From Strigamia acuminata (lineage: Eukaryota; Arthropoda; Chilopoda; Geophilomorpha; Linotaeniidae): a stretch of 64,000 nt of DNA. Positions 35,101 through 42,571 of the stretch are shown piece by piece. Position numbers and translations under genes: made by a program. The stretch is taken from assembly GCA_949358305.1 (NCBI GenBank), contig OX442319.1, positions 10,974,001-11,038,000 on the forward strand, given 5' to 3'. The notes under the pieces are model-generated. The model was not told the DNA's origin. It ran no database searches and worked only from the letters and a program-made list of their open reading frames with translations. Position 1 is the stretch's first letter. The number at the start of each line of letters is the position of its first letter.

Positions 35101-35945
35101 TATGGCAAAGAAAAAAAATAATGAGGCTAATATTTTTTACCTCTAATTTACCATAAAAACTTTTAAGCGAGTATGTCATATTATTCACCCAGGTCACGAT
35201 TAGTTGGTAAGGACTAAAATTATCATCCATTCTCATTTGAAAGATTGACTTTGATGCTACTTCAATTTTACCAATCCAATGGTTACGGATCAATTTCACC
35301 AAACAGTTTGCGTCTGAAATTCATTAACTTTTAGCATGATGGATAAAGAAAAGAAAGTTGGGAATTAATCCATATCAATTAACATTAGAAATTATTGAAT
35401 TGATTAGTCATTCCCTTCTTTTTTTTCTAAATTACTGCTTTGAGTAAAATATGAGCATAGATACCAGAAAGATTTCCATAAAGGATGAATATTCTTCTTG
35501 TGTTTAGTATTTGTGCAATGTTAGCTACTTGCGAAATGTGTTGATCATTACATTGAGAAATAGATGAATTGTATAATAAACTGTTTCTTCCGCCTTTAAA
35601 AATTAGAGAATGTTGTATTAGAGTTGCTAATTTGTGCAGAAACCCTTAAAAATGGATAAATTCTAAATGTCTGTTTAATTAATCGTTATAATTCTCTAGA
35701 TGTACACTGGATGCTTTGCATATTCCCATTGACATAGTCTACTGAATGTTTTCTGGGTGAATGACATCTACACATCTAAGATGACTACTCTGCATTCACC
35801 ACATACATCACTTGAAATTCTACTCTTTTGGAGTAATGCCATAGGCAAATAAGTTTTAAAAATATTTACTTGTTAAATCACTTAGTGTTGTATCAGTATT
35901 TGCAAATAATATTATCATAAAAACAGAAGAAAGTATATTTTCCAT
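23132..35945 (-). CDS. IR4: most diverged ionotropic receptor, intact, split by copia dimer
   Basis: The exons are 35870-35945, 35141-35313, 34905-35066, 34631-34840, 34496-34545, 34332-34356, 33981-34242, 24042-24229, 23713-23963 and 23132-23576. They sum to 1842 nt, giving 613 aa without stops. The TM1 exon keeps LKPFSSSVWF, and exon 8 keeps the TM3/S2 pattern (LFASYQALLYAS, then SIEDILADD). The sequence differs more from its neighbours than they do from one another, and the C-terminal tail after TM4 is longer. Intron 7 is about 9.75 kb because a tandem copia dimer in the same orientation sits in it. The LTR edge is only about 20 bp from the exon-8 acceptor (AG at 24230-24231), so the branch point must lie within transposon sequence. 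The open frame implies recent insertion or maintained splicing. Confidence 0.8.
24253..24467 (-). repeat. copia dimer LTR, distal (3')
   Basis: 215 bp, TG...CA on the minus strand. A purine-rich AGGGGAAG (minus strand, 24468-24475) abuts it and is the polypurine tract for plus-strand priming. The outer side abuts the target-site duplication GATAA. Confidence 0.9.
24590..28690 (-). CDS. copia Gag-Pol polyprotein, left copy
   Basis: A single 1366-aa frame. In order: Gag, with a CX2CX4HX4C zinc knuckle at residues 239-252; aspartic protease with DSGA at 294-297; GAG-pre-integrase zinc motif (H438, H443, C470, C473); integrase core D500, D563, E599 (DD35E); reverse transcriptase with YVDD at 1040-1043; RNase H with TDAD at 1213-1216 and TEAEY at 1254-1258. 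The order PR-IN-RT-RH defines Ty1/copia (Pseudoviridae type). Gag and Pol are in one frame, so capsid excess must come from processing or splicing. No lesion is visible and every catalytic residue is present, so this copy may be active. The many plus-strand frames over it are antisense shadows. Confidence 0.95.
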   Translation of the reverse strand: MANGGGNSARIEALGKENFDTWKIQMEAILDQRDLLVHAEGTSKRPETIEGNAKRMKEIETWEKSDRTAKNDILLNIKQSELRMAKNCSTANELWRKLHSVYQSKGPARKITLLKRLATHKMADGENVESHLKEFFELVDKLLDMDFKMPEDFTTILLLLSLPNSYDNFRCAIESQDKLPSLEVLEGKIKDESIARGKGKEDVSDAMMARKTFQKRKQPKKYGDENSNSTEKPVFKYKCHGCGKIGHKIADCRSKSKKESASRAEKSKYELFFCEQIETALISETSRPKNWCLDSGASSHMCSNDSTFSTIEFLKNQKLNLASKASTKIDGKGTAKIVVNTGNGNVKLDLAETLLVRDLRTNLMSVGKITERGHKVIFDDKSAEVINPKGEIVFTAEKRNGLYYIVDETEDAATAAEIEVGTGSKPAKPASTKIQEWHKRLGHLNESSLKILNEKADGMNLEKDAKLPTCETCIEGKHASTKFPDSTSKSEKLLELVHSDVCGPMPTKSMNGSRYFVTFTDDKSRWCKVYFLKHKSEVFEAFKSFKTFCERETGCALKVLRSDNGKEYVNKKFDAYLQENGIKRQTSVERTPEQNGVSERMNRTLIEMARCMLLQAKLPNSYWAEAINTACHIRNKCPTRSLENEIPHQVWTGRKPNVDYFRVFGSRVFALDKKPNKGKFEPKSKECILIGYWDGSKAYRLWSKSENKIIKSRDVKFVEKSENETNEECEENDNNNNFNDILTDCRTDQIENGTEISEDEVESAGENEPDNEDERETQHEEAEPRQNENAQIIPRRSSRTPKPYPNRNGDPPRKKYTRKNPTTTNEVLDEIAQIAILDDPTTAAEALNGNDPQEWMKAMKEEYDALIENETWEECDRPKNRNVIGCRWVLRTKFEADGSIERRKARLVAKGYAQQPGIDYFETYAPVARPGSIRMMMAIAAELGLTVHQMDAITAYLNGEIEEEIFMEFPEYLEFIAGIKIKKGKVCRMKKALYGLKQSGRQWYKKLDEKLQKHGLKPTNADPCVYYQMNGEVITLVAIYVDDFIIATNCKRNLEKLKSNLKSEFKMKDLGQIHYCLGIEFKQDEKTKSITMAQKKYVKDILNRFGMQDCSKNTTPLDANQKLQKNKKKEDGTDEELLDPEKFPYQSLIGSLMYLAVCTRPDISYTVSALSQYNTCFTGTHWTAAKRVLRYLKHSSNLGLKFEKTGKDLVGYTDADWGANLDDRRSYTGYCFKLANATICWEARKQKTVATSSTEAEYMALADASKEAIYLRNFLDEIKYINKKKETTLIYSDNQGAHKLVRNPIFHSRTKHIDIRHHFVRETCERGDIDIEFLESEKMVADVLTKGLFKPKHEELIAQFGLKEIV
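28782..28811 (-). other. primer-binding site, initiator tRNA-Met half (left copy)
   Basis: The plus strand here matches 30 nt of the 5' half of eukaryotic initiator tRNA-Met (D-arm to anticodon region, ending GGGCCCATAACC), directly against the LTR. Drosophila copia is known to prime from such an internally cleaved initiator tRNA. It is a primer site, not a tRNA gene: the 3' half is absent. Confidence 0.9.
28812..29026 (-). repeat. copia dimer LTR, shared middle
   Basis: Same 215-bp sequence. It serves as 3' LTR of the right copy and 5' LTR of the left copy, with a polypurine tract on one side (29027-29034) and a primer-binding site on the other (28782-28811). No target-site duplication is present here. 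Confidence 0.9.
29149..33249 (-). CDS. copia Gag-Pol polyprotein, right copy
   Basis: Identical in amino-acid sequence to the left copy (1366 aa, same motifs and positions), 4559 bp away. This copy has the outer 5' LTR as promoter, whereas the left copy would be driven by the shared middle LTR. Identity over 4.1 kb implies very recent duplication, or duplicated assembly. Confidence 0.95.
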   Translation of the reverse strand: MANGGGNSARIEALGKENFDTWKIQMEAILDQRDLLVHAEGTSKRPETIEGNAKRMKEIETWEKSDRTAKNDILLNIKQSELRMAKNCSTANELWRKLHSVYQSKGPARKITLLKRLATHKMADGENVESHLKEFFELVDKLLDMDFKMPEDFTTILLLLSLPNSYDNFRCAIESQDKLPSLEVLEGKIKDESIARGKGKEDVSDAMMARKTFQKRKQPKKYGDENSNSTEKPVFKYKCHGCGKIGHKIADCRSKSKKESASRAEKSKYELFFCEQIETALISETSRPKNWCLDSGASSHMCSNDSTFSTIEFLKNQKLNLASKASTKIDGKGTAKIVVNTGNGNVKLDLAETLLVRDLRTNLMSVGKITERGHKVIFDDKSAEVINPKGEIVFTAEKRNGLYYIVDETEDAATAAEIEVGTGSKPAKPASTKIQEWHKRLGHLNESSLKILNEKADGMNLEKDAKLPTCETCIEGKHASTKFPDSTSKSEKLLELVHSDVCGPMPTKSMNGSRYFVTFTDDKSRWCKVYFLKHKSEVFEAFKSFKTFCERETGCALKVLRSDNGKEYVNKKFDAYLQENGIKRQTSVERTPEQNGVSERMNRTLIEMARCMLLQAKLPNSYWAEAINTACHIRNKCPTRSLENEIPHQVWTGRKPNVDYFRVFGSRVFALDKKPNKGKFEPKSKECILIGYWDGSKAYRLWSKSENKIIKSRDVKFVEKSENETNEECEENDNNNNFNDILTDCRTDQIENGTEISEDEVESAGENEPDNEDERETQHEEAEPRQNENAQIIPRRSSRTPKPYPNRNGDPPRKKYTRKNPTTTNEVLDEIAQIAILDDPTTAAEALNGNDPQEWMKAMKEEYDALIENETWEECDRPKNRNVIGCRWVLRTKFEADGSIERRKARLVAKGYAQQPGIDYFETYAPVARPGSIRMMMAIAAELGLTVHQMDAITAYLNGEIEEEIFMEFPEYLEFIAGIKIKKGKVCRMKKALYGLKQSGRQWYKKLDEKLQKHGLKPTNADPCVYYQMNGEVITLVAIYVDDFIIATNCKRNLEKLKSNLKSEFKMKDLGQIHYCLGIEFKQDEKTKSITMAQKKYVKDILNRFGMQDCSKNTTPLDANQKLQKNKKKEDGTDEELLDPEKFPYQSLIGSLMYLAVCTRPDISYTVSALSQYNTCFTGTHWTAAKRVLRYLKHSSNLGLKFEKTGKDLVGYTDADWGANLDDRRSYTGYCFKLANATICWEARKQKTVATSSTEAEYMALADASKEAIYLRNFLDEIKYINKKKETTLIYSDNQGAHKLVRNPIFHSRTKHIDIRHHFVRETCERGDIDIEFLESEKMVADVLTKGLFKPKHEELIAQFGLKEIV
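33341..33370 (-). other. primer-binding site, initiator tRNA-Met half (right copy)
   Basis: Exact repeat of the site at 28782-28811, adjacent to the outer 5' LTR. Confidence 0.9.
33371..33585 (-). repeat. copia dimer LTR, proximal (5')
   Basis: Same 215-bp sequence, abutting target-site duplication GATAA at 33586-33590. Confidence 0.9.
34283..34320. repeat. AAAAT microsatellite
   Basis: About seven tandem AAAAT units in the intron between exons 6 and 7 of IR4. Confidence 0.9.
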
Positions 35946-36470
35946 AATTTTCATACTAAATTCAAAAGATAAAACGTAATAAAGTTTTTATTCCTAAACG
36001 GTGTTTAATTATACAAGTATTAGAGACAGGCAGCGTGAATTAAATTGTAAAAGAAAAGTTAAATTAAAATTTCAGACAACATGCTTTGTAGAAACATTTA
36101 AAACATTCTTTAAAATATATATTTAATGCAAAAAATGTAAATAAAAGAAATTCTTACTTGAGTAACGCAATTTAGCTTCCGCCGCACTGCAAGATCAAGA
36201 GAGGAAATACGATATTAATGACAAAATAAACTGTTAGAAAAATATACATTTACACGACTATCGCAGAAATTAAAGATTTTATCGCATGTTTTCACTGTGC
36301 ATGATTAGTTTCTCACGTGTCAGGTTTCCAAGATTTTAATTAAAAACTAAGTACAACGTCGATTTCCGTCTTTTTCGAGGTCAATCAATACAACAATCTT
36401 TTTCCTGCAGTAAACTTACGCTTTATCTCAAACAACATTTCGACACGTGTTTTCTTCGCTGCAATGAATG
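35946..36470. other. IR4 upstream region
   Basis: Intergenic flank alignable with other IR 5' regions. It ends in the conserved CTGCAAT palindrome (36459-36478), which is cut by the CAGCTG-rich element. Confidence 0.5.
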
Positions 36471-36479
36471 TATTGCAGC

Positions 36480-37513
36480 GGGATGGACTAATCGGCAGCT
36501 GTCAATCGTCAGCTGTCAGCTGTCAGCTGGCAGCTGACGAATCGGATTATGTCGCTAATCCGCAAAAAACGCCGAAACTAATCGGCAGCTGGCAGCTGTC
36601 AATCGTCAGCTGCCGCCGATTTTTGGCTCCGATTTTCGACCGTCAGCTGCGCCGGTTTTTGGCCGACAGCTGCCGGTAGCTGCGTCGGTTTTAGACCGGC
36701 AGCTGCGCTGGTTTTGACCGGCAGCTGGGCCGGTTTTGGGCCGGCAGCTGCGCCGGTTTTCGATCGTCAGTTGCCGGCAATTTTCGATCGTCAGCTGCCG
36801 CCGATTTTTGACGTACAGCTGACGATTTTTGAATTTGATGGCAGCATTTTCGATCGTGTATTTGACCGGCAGCTGCGCCGGTTTTAGATCGGCAGCTGCG
36901 TCGATTTTTGACCGGCAGTTGCGACGATTTTTGACCGTCAGCTGCTGGTTTTCGACCGTCAGCGCTATGAAATACACATGAAATACACGTGAAATACTAC
37001 AAAATATGAAATGAAATACTACAAATAAATATGAATATAAATATATATGAATATAAATGAATATAAATGAATACAAATGAATACAAATATAAATTAATAA
37101 ATATAAATGAAATAAATACTACAAATGAAATGAAATACTACAAATGAAATGAAATACTGTCGGGCCAAAATCGCCGGCCAAAAATCGTCAGCTGTACGTC
37201 AAAAATCGCCGGCAGCTGACGATCGAAAACCGGCGCAGCTGCCGGCCCAAAACCGGCCCAGCTGCCGGTCAAAACCAGCGCAGCTGCCGGTCTAAAACCG
37301 ACGCAGCTACCGGCAGCTGTCGGCCAAAAACCGGCGCAGCTGACGGTCGAAAATCGGAGCCAAAAATCGGCGGCAGCTGACGATTGACAGCTGCCAGCTG
37401 CCGATTAGTTTCGGCGTTTTTTGCGGATTAGCGACATAATCCGATTCGTCAGCTGCCAGCTGCCAGCTGACAGCTGACAGCTGACGATTGACAGCTGCCG
37501 ATTAGTCCATCCC
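36480..37513. mobile_element. long-TIR element built of CAGCTG repeats (MULE- or hAT-like, non-autonomous)
   Basis: The termini GGGATGGACTAATCGGCAGC and its complement start near-identical inverted arms of about 330 bp, differing by one extra 7-bp GGCAGCT unit. The arms consist largely of CAGCTG at 10-30 bp spacing, alternating with CCGGTTTT blocks. The centre (about 36965-37155) is AT-rich with GAAATACTAC and ATGAATATAA repeats. A 9-bp duplication TATTGCAGC flanks the element (36471-36479 and 37514-37522), which fits Mutator-like elements; an 8-bp reading with one mismatched terminal base would fit hAT. The open frame at 36606-37076 is repeat-derived. It is inserted in the conserved palindrome between IR4 and a capsid-like gene. 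Confidence 0.8.
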
Positions 37514-37556
37514 TATTGCAGCCAATCACGGAAAATTAATACACGCAATCACAACG

Positions 37557-37629
37557 TATACCGAATTTACGTATAAAATCACTCCCAAATTTTTACAAAA
37601 CCAATCTCGTCAAAAACTACAACAAAGAA
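37557..37629 (+). promoter_or_regulatory. capsid-like gene promoter (TATA)
   Basis: GTATAAAAT at 37571-37579 lies about 55 bp upstream of the ATG, preceded by CGAATTTAC. The arrangement (palindrome, CGCAATC block, TTTT/TTAC-GTATAAA, about 60-100 bp, ATGTCGAAC) recurs before 42572, 44232 and 63050. Confidence 0.55.
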
Positions 37630-38010
37630 ATGTCGAACCGTTTTAATGTCAACACGCAAGTCGATTTCCCCCACATCGACGTATTGCGCGCTTTGGCGAA
37701 CGAGGGAGACCGATCTCGGTTGATTTCGCTGAACGAAGTAGTCGATCTGCTAAAACTAATGGTTCAGTATAGAGACAACATCATTGTTGTGTCGCCATTC
37801 TCCGGCAGGCAAGAAGAGTGCGAGCGCTTCCTTTTATCGATTAAAGTCGTGGCCAAGTCCAAGAACATTTCCCTCGAGGACATAATCCACAAAAATGTAC
37901 GAGATTACATGCTCGGCGATGCACGAAGTATTATGAGTATTAAGTATTATGATTATGAACGTATTGAACGGAGGCAAAAGACAAAACTTAGTAACCACCA
38001 ACTACAATAA
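37630..38010 (+). CDS. capsid (Gag)-like gene, truncated at 3' end
   Basis: A 126-aa frame, the first ~100 residues of which belong to the family: MSNRFNVNTQVD, FPHIDVLRALANEGDRSRL, NEVVDLLKLMV, then PFSGRQEECERFLLSIKVV and YMLGDARS. The pattern resembles the N-terminal capsid lobe of Ty3-type Gag (weak homology, by eye). After residue ~101 the frame passes into the left boundary of the IR5 unit, so the conserved W-F-E-L-V-R seen at 22270 is lost; the last 25 residues are junk. Its promoter is intact but 1 kb of transposon now sits just upstream. No zinc knuckle, protease or pol follows. It may be expressed as a truncated product or be a relic. Confidence 0.55.
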   Translation: MSNRFNVNTQVDFPHIDVLRALANEGDRSRLISLNEVVDLLKLMVQYRDNIIVVSPFSGRQEECERFLLSIKVVAKSKNISLEDIIHKNVRDYMLGDARSIMSIKYYDYERIERRQKTKLSNHQLQ

Positions 38011-38446
38011 GTTTGTAGGTAGACAATTGGTAATAATAAATGCTAACAAGTTAGTTAAAAGGGAATACAGCATGAAAAGTGACATTATTATTACGAATTA
38101 ACAGAGAGGACAGTTATAAATTGAAGTAAATAATTACTGTTACACCAAACATAAAAAACAACAATACAAATGATGTTAGACACAAAATACTGTTCATGTT
38201 CTGTGCAGACTAGTAGGAATATTAAAGTGTAGAACATAGTTTCAAGTTTGTGTCCTTATAGTAAATCCACAGACGAAGATGGCAAAGTCCTAGTTTACTA
38301 CCAGTAAATGTTTGTTTTACTCTGAATTGTTAGCAGTGAGAAGGAGATTTTAAAACTGTCCTAATGGCGTGTGGCAATGTGTGGATGATGGCATTGGTTG
38401 GAATGAGCAGCACCCGGTTCATAGTCAAAAGATGTACAGAATGACG
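38011..38446. other. 3' flank of IR5
   Basis: Non-coding, alignable with 54070-54578 (3' flank of IR6). IR5 and IR6 form a subgroup distinct from IR1-IR3. Confidence 0.5.
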
Positions 38447-41400
38447 TTAAATTGCAGAAAAATATGTGTGGTATAATAATTCCACAATTAACGCGATTCC
38501 TGAAAATAAAAGTCCAGCAACAAAACAAACAGAGGCTAAAACGGTGTGATATAAGGAGATGGGCTTGATTGTAACATAATTAATTTTCAGACATATTTCC
38601 GGTTGGTTAATTTCAATTATCCTGGGCAGAATTCCTGTTTCTTTCAACTTCAAAAATCTGAAAGAATTAGAATTTTCTTGCGATTATTGGGACATTCTTA
38701 AAAAAATATTGGTAGAATGTCAGTAAAGACTTTATTTTTTCTATGTGGGGAATAAGGTTTGTGCTGTTTAAAATCGTTATTGGTAAGCAACATAAATTGT
38801 TCGTTTAAGTACAACAACAAAGAAAAAAGAAAAAAAGCATACTTTTGATTAAAAATGTCCGTGTGTTTAGCTCGTTTTTGAAATGAGAAATAATGCCATA
38901 GAGGTATAGGAATTTTTATAAAACTAAGTCCACAATCATTTCCATAATAGAACTGCAGAATGTTATAAGCGTGAAGGATGGCATTGTTATGAAATGAAAG
39001 TACGTTACATCCGTCCTGTACCGAAATATTTTTTGTTTTCTGAAAACGGTGCCACACCTTTAACGTCAAATCAGTATCTGCAGTCTGGAATTGCAATAAT
39101 TTTTTAGCAAATTAATGAGATAATGCAGTGATAATAATGTTATTGAAAATAATTTCATATTACTTGAATCAAATTGTATAATGGGGTTCCACTGATACCA
39201 TATAAGTTAACGACATCATCTGAAAGTATATCCTCGATGCTGTTGTACTTCTCATGAGTGTCAGTGACAGTTAACGATGTGTACAAGACAGCATTGTAAC
39301 TCAAGAATAACATCATAACCAAGATATTTCTTGTGTACGTTATCATAAGAACTGTGGCAAAAAGATCAGTCAGATAAGCTACACTAGAATAATTGTTAAA
39401 GTTAATAATATTACTCTAATTATTAAATTCTAGCCTAATTACTAACTTTACAAATTGTGCATGTGTATTTATTGTCATAATGATACCTGGTATATATTTT
39501 TAAAATTAAATAGTTGTAACCTGAGGTTGAAGTGGAGATTTTTCTTCGGTTTCTCATAATCAACCTTAAAGTGAAATTGATTATCGTATATGTAGCACAA
39601 ATGCAAAACCACACGGACGAGGAAAATGGTTTCAGAAATGTCATCCATAAATATTCTTCTACATTAGTATTTTGTCTGATAGCAACTCCCCAAGTAGTTC
39701 TTCGAAGAGGGAAAACTGACGGTTCACGCTCTTGTAAGTATCTTGCAGCAAATCCTCCTATTCCAACACTCCAATCAATTTGCTGAATAAAACGAAATAA
39801 AATAGAACAGATAAATGAATGAATGAAATATTATATAGTATAATGTAGAACTTTACATTACGAGTTTTTTTCGTAGCCATAAATGTTGGACTGCAAAGAT
39901 TGAATAAGTTTGGTGATTAATCATTATACCGGTAATTAATTTCTGAACGATTAGTACAAGTCAGTTCTTGGAAATATTGTTTGATGCGTTACCACAAGTT
40001 GGCTTCCCAATTAATTCACATGTGTGATCCAAAACCAAATGGGTCATAGACCAAACACTGAATTAAATGATTTTTTGATGTGAAGCTAAACTTTATTCTA
40101 TGTGCAAATTCCTCAATTTTTGTTGTATTTTTTTTCAATTAGAATAAACATTTGTTTTATGCAAAACAATGTGAAATGGTTTTTTTCACACATTTATAAT
40201 TTTGACACATACATACACCTTTTTTAGCAAAAAAAAAAAAATGTGGTGAGGCAAAACTTTATTCGCTGACTGCGAAACGCAGCAATAAAAATAGGCCCTA
40301 CGATATAAAATAAATGTAATTTCAGGTCACTTCAAAACTTACTGCAGATATTTTGTTGAATAAATAATATGATAGTAAACGTCGATTGGAACCTATATAA
40401 GAACAATTTAGTAAATAATTTAAATATAACTTTTTTCAGTACCATTAGCCAGAGTGTATTTTTTCCGGGGTTATTAAGGCAGCAAATGTTAACTTTTGGT
40501 TTTTGCATAGAAATATTTTGCTTTAAAATGATGTCAAATTGACACTTCTCTGGCAATATACAGTTTGTATTTAAGTTTGTTTTAGTGTAATAATTTATAT
40601 TTTTCTTAGAGGAACCCTCGAGTGTCTGGTAAGCCAATAAAAACAGGGTAAAATCCTACAAATAAAAATTTCTATGACTTATGTTGTAAGTAAAACATAA
40701 AACTCTCCTTCTTACATCACTATGTTCAGAATATACTAAAACATACACTTGATTTTGCTTGAGTATAATGAGATCTTGTATATATTGAAGCATATTAGAT
40801 CTTTCGCTTAGAATGGTTGTGTCATTCGTGTAAAATAAGATTTTCTTATTTTCAATATTCCTAAAATTCAGAGGCATCTTGAAGATGTACAGTGTGAAGA
40901 AAAAAATAATTATGGCAAAGAAAAAGAATAATAAGGGTAATTTTTTTACCTCTATTTCACCTCCAGGAAAATGTTTAAGCGAGTATGACATATTATTCAC
41001 CCAAATCACGATTAGTTCGTAAGGACTAAAATTAATATACTCCATTTCCGTTTGAAAGACTGACTTGGTTGCTACTTCAATTTTACCAATCCAATAATTA
41101 TGGATCAATTTTACCAAACAGTTTGCATCTGAAATTCATTAACTTTTAGCATGATGAATGAAGAAAATAAAGTTGGGAATTAATCCATATCACTCAACAT
41201 TACAAATTATTGAATTGATTAGTCATTCCTTTCTTTCTTTTCTAAATTACTGCTTTGAGTAAAATATGAGCATAGATACCGGAAAGATTTCCATAAATGA
41301 TTAATATTCTTCTTGTGTTTAGTATTTGTGCAATGTTAGATACTTGCGAAATGTGTTGATCATTACATTGAGAAATAGATGAATTGTATAATAAACTGTT

Positions 41401-41786
41401 TCTTCCGCCTTTAAAAATTAGAGAATGTTGAATTAGAGTTGGTAATTTGTGCAGAAACCCTTAAAATGGTTAAATTCTAAATTTCTGTTTAATTAATAAT
41501 TATAATTCTCTAGATGTCCACTGGATGCTTGGACATATGTCTACAGAATGTTTGCTGGCTGAATGACATTCACACATCTAAGAAGAGTACTCTGTATTCA
41601 CCACATAATATTATATTATGTGGTGAATACAGAGTACTCTTCTTGTATGTTATTATTAATATATCACTACTCCTTTGGAGAAATAAGTTTAAAAAATATT
41701 TACTTGTTAAATCACTTACTTGTTAGTGTTGTATCAGTATTTGCAAATAATATTATCATAAAAACAGAAGAAAGTATATTTTCCAT
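38447..41786 (-). CDS. IR5: ionotropic receptor, intact
   Basis: The exons are 41720-41786, 40950-41128, 40716-40877, 40443-40655, 40343-40392, 39857-39890, 39521-39782, 39164-39378, 38843-39084 and 38447-38657. They sum to 1635 nt, giving 544 aa, in frame throughout. It has the same domain order as IR1, with FLKPFSSSVW at TM1, LFLSYNAVLYTS at TM3 and TM4 in the last exon (LASVCFVAGLLFSG). The C-terminal tail is about 60 residues shorter than in IR1-IR4 and ends soon after TM4, a feature shared with IR6. Exon 8 has a 6-bp in-frame deletion near its start relative to IR1. Intron 5 is only about 0.45 kb, the most compact of the array. Of the six copies this is the least disturbed by transposons. 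Confidence 0.85.
41580..41644. repeat. 30-bp perfect inverted repeat upstream of IR5 exon 2 region
   Basis: Arms 41580-41609 and 41615-41644 (AAGAAGAGTACTCTGTATTC... and its complement) with a 5-nt spacer, in IR5 intron 1. IR3 (about 20598-20625) and IR4 hold only one arm as single-copy sequence, so the palindrome arose by inverted duplication of local sequence. Confidence 0.8.
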
Positions 41787-42197
41787 AATTTTCGAACTAA
41801 ATTCAAAAGATGAAACGTAATAATTTTCAGACAACATGGTTTGTAATAGCATTTAAACTTTTTTCTAAAATAAATATCTAGTGCAAATAAAAGTAATTCT
41901 TAACTTGAGTAATGTAATTTTGCTTCTGCTGCACTGCAGGATTAAGAGAGGAGATACGATACTAATGACAAAATAAACTGTTAGAAAAATACACATTTAC
42001 AAGACTATCGCAGAAATTAAAGATCTTATCGCATGTTTTCACTGTGCATGATTAGTTTTTCACGTGACAAATTTTAATTTAAAACTAAGTACAACGTCGA
42101 TTTCCGTCTTTTTCAAAGTCATTACTCAATCAATACAGCAATATTTTTCCTCAAACAACATTTTGACCTACTTTAGCAATTTTCACGTGTTTTTTCG

Positions 42198-42217
42198 CTG
42201 CAATGAACGTATTGCAG
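42198..42217 (+). promoter_or_regulatory. palindromic CTGCAAT-N6-ATTGCAG element, unit 5
   Basis: CTGCAATGAACGTATTGCAG followed by CCAATCAAGG, as upstream of the other capsid-like genes. A diverged second copy (CTGCAATGAACGATTTGCAG) lies at about 42442-42461, in front of the 42572 gene. Confidence 0.5.
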
Positions 42218-42370
42218 CCAATCAAGGAATCTTACCTAAACGCAATCATTACATTTTCCGTATTTACCGAATAAAATCACTTCCAAATTTTTACAAAACC
42301 ATTCTCGTTTCATTCAACTTCGATTTCAGTCAAATCGTCTCATCCGGATATCAAAAACTACAACAAACAA

Positions 42371-42450
42371 ATGTCAAACCGTTTTAATATATTTAAATAT
42401 ATTTATATATCCTTTCTTCTAAATTTTCGTGTGTTTACTTCGCTGCAATG
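42371..42450 (+). pseudogene. capsid-like gene remnant (first codons only)
   Basis: A promoter-like block (CCGAATAAAATCACTTCC near 42267) leads to ATG at 42371, encoding MSNRFN as in the 37630 gene. The sequence then changes to unrelated AT-rich DNA and soon to the promoter of the next family member. It is a nearly complete deletion of the coding part. Confidence 0.5.
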
Positions 42451-42477
42451 AACGATTTGCAGGCAATTGCACGCAAT

Positions 42478-42571
42478 CGCGACGTAACGCATTTTTCGTA
42501 TAAAACCTGACGCAAAATCTTAGAAGATCATTCTTGCTTCGTTCGTCTTCGATCTTTAGTCAATCTTTTCA
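42478..42571 (+). promoter_or_regulatory. promoter of the intact capsid-like gene
   Basis: CGTATAAAACC (TATA box at about 42499-42506) follows ATTTTT, with a 5' leader of roughly 65 bp containing AAAATCTTAGAAGATCATTC and TAGTCAATC, both recognisable upstream of 44232 and 63050. Confidence 0.6.

Noticed and set aside
36606-37076. 156-codon frame with RPKTG-like repeats
   Set aside because: It is translated from the CAGCTG/CCGGTTTT repeats of a TIR element and has no protein features.
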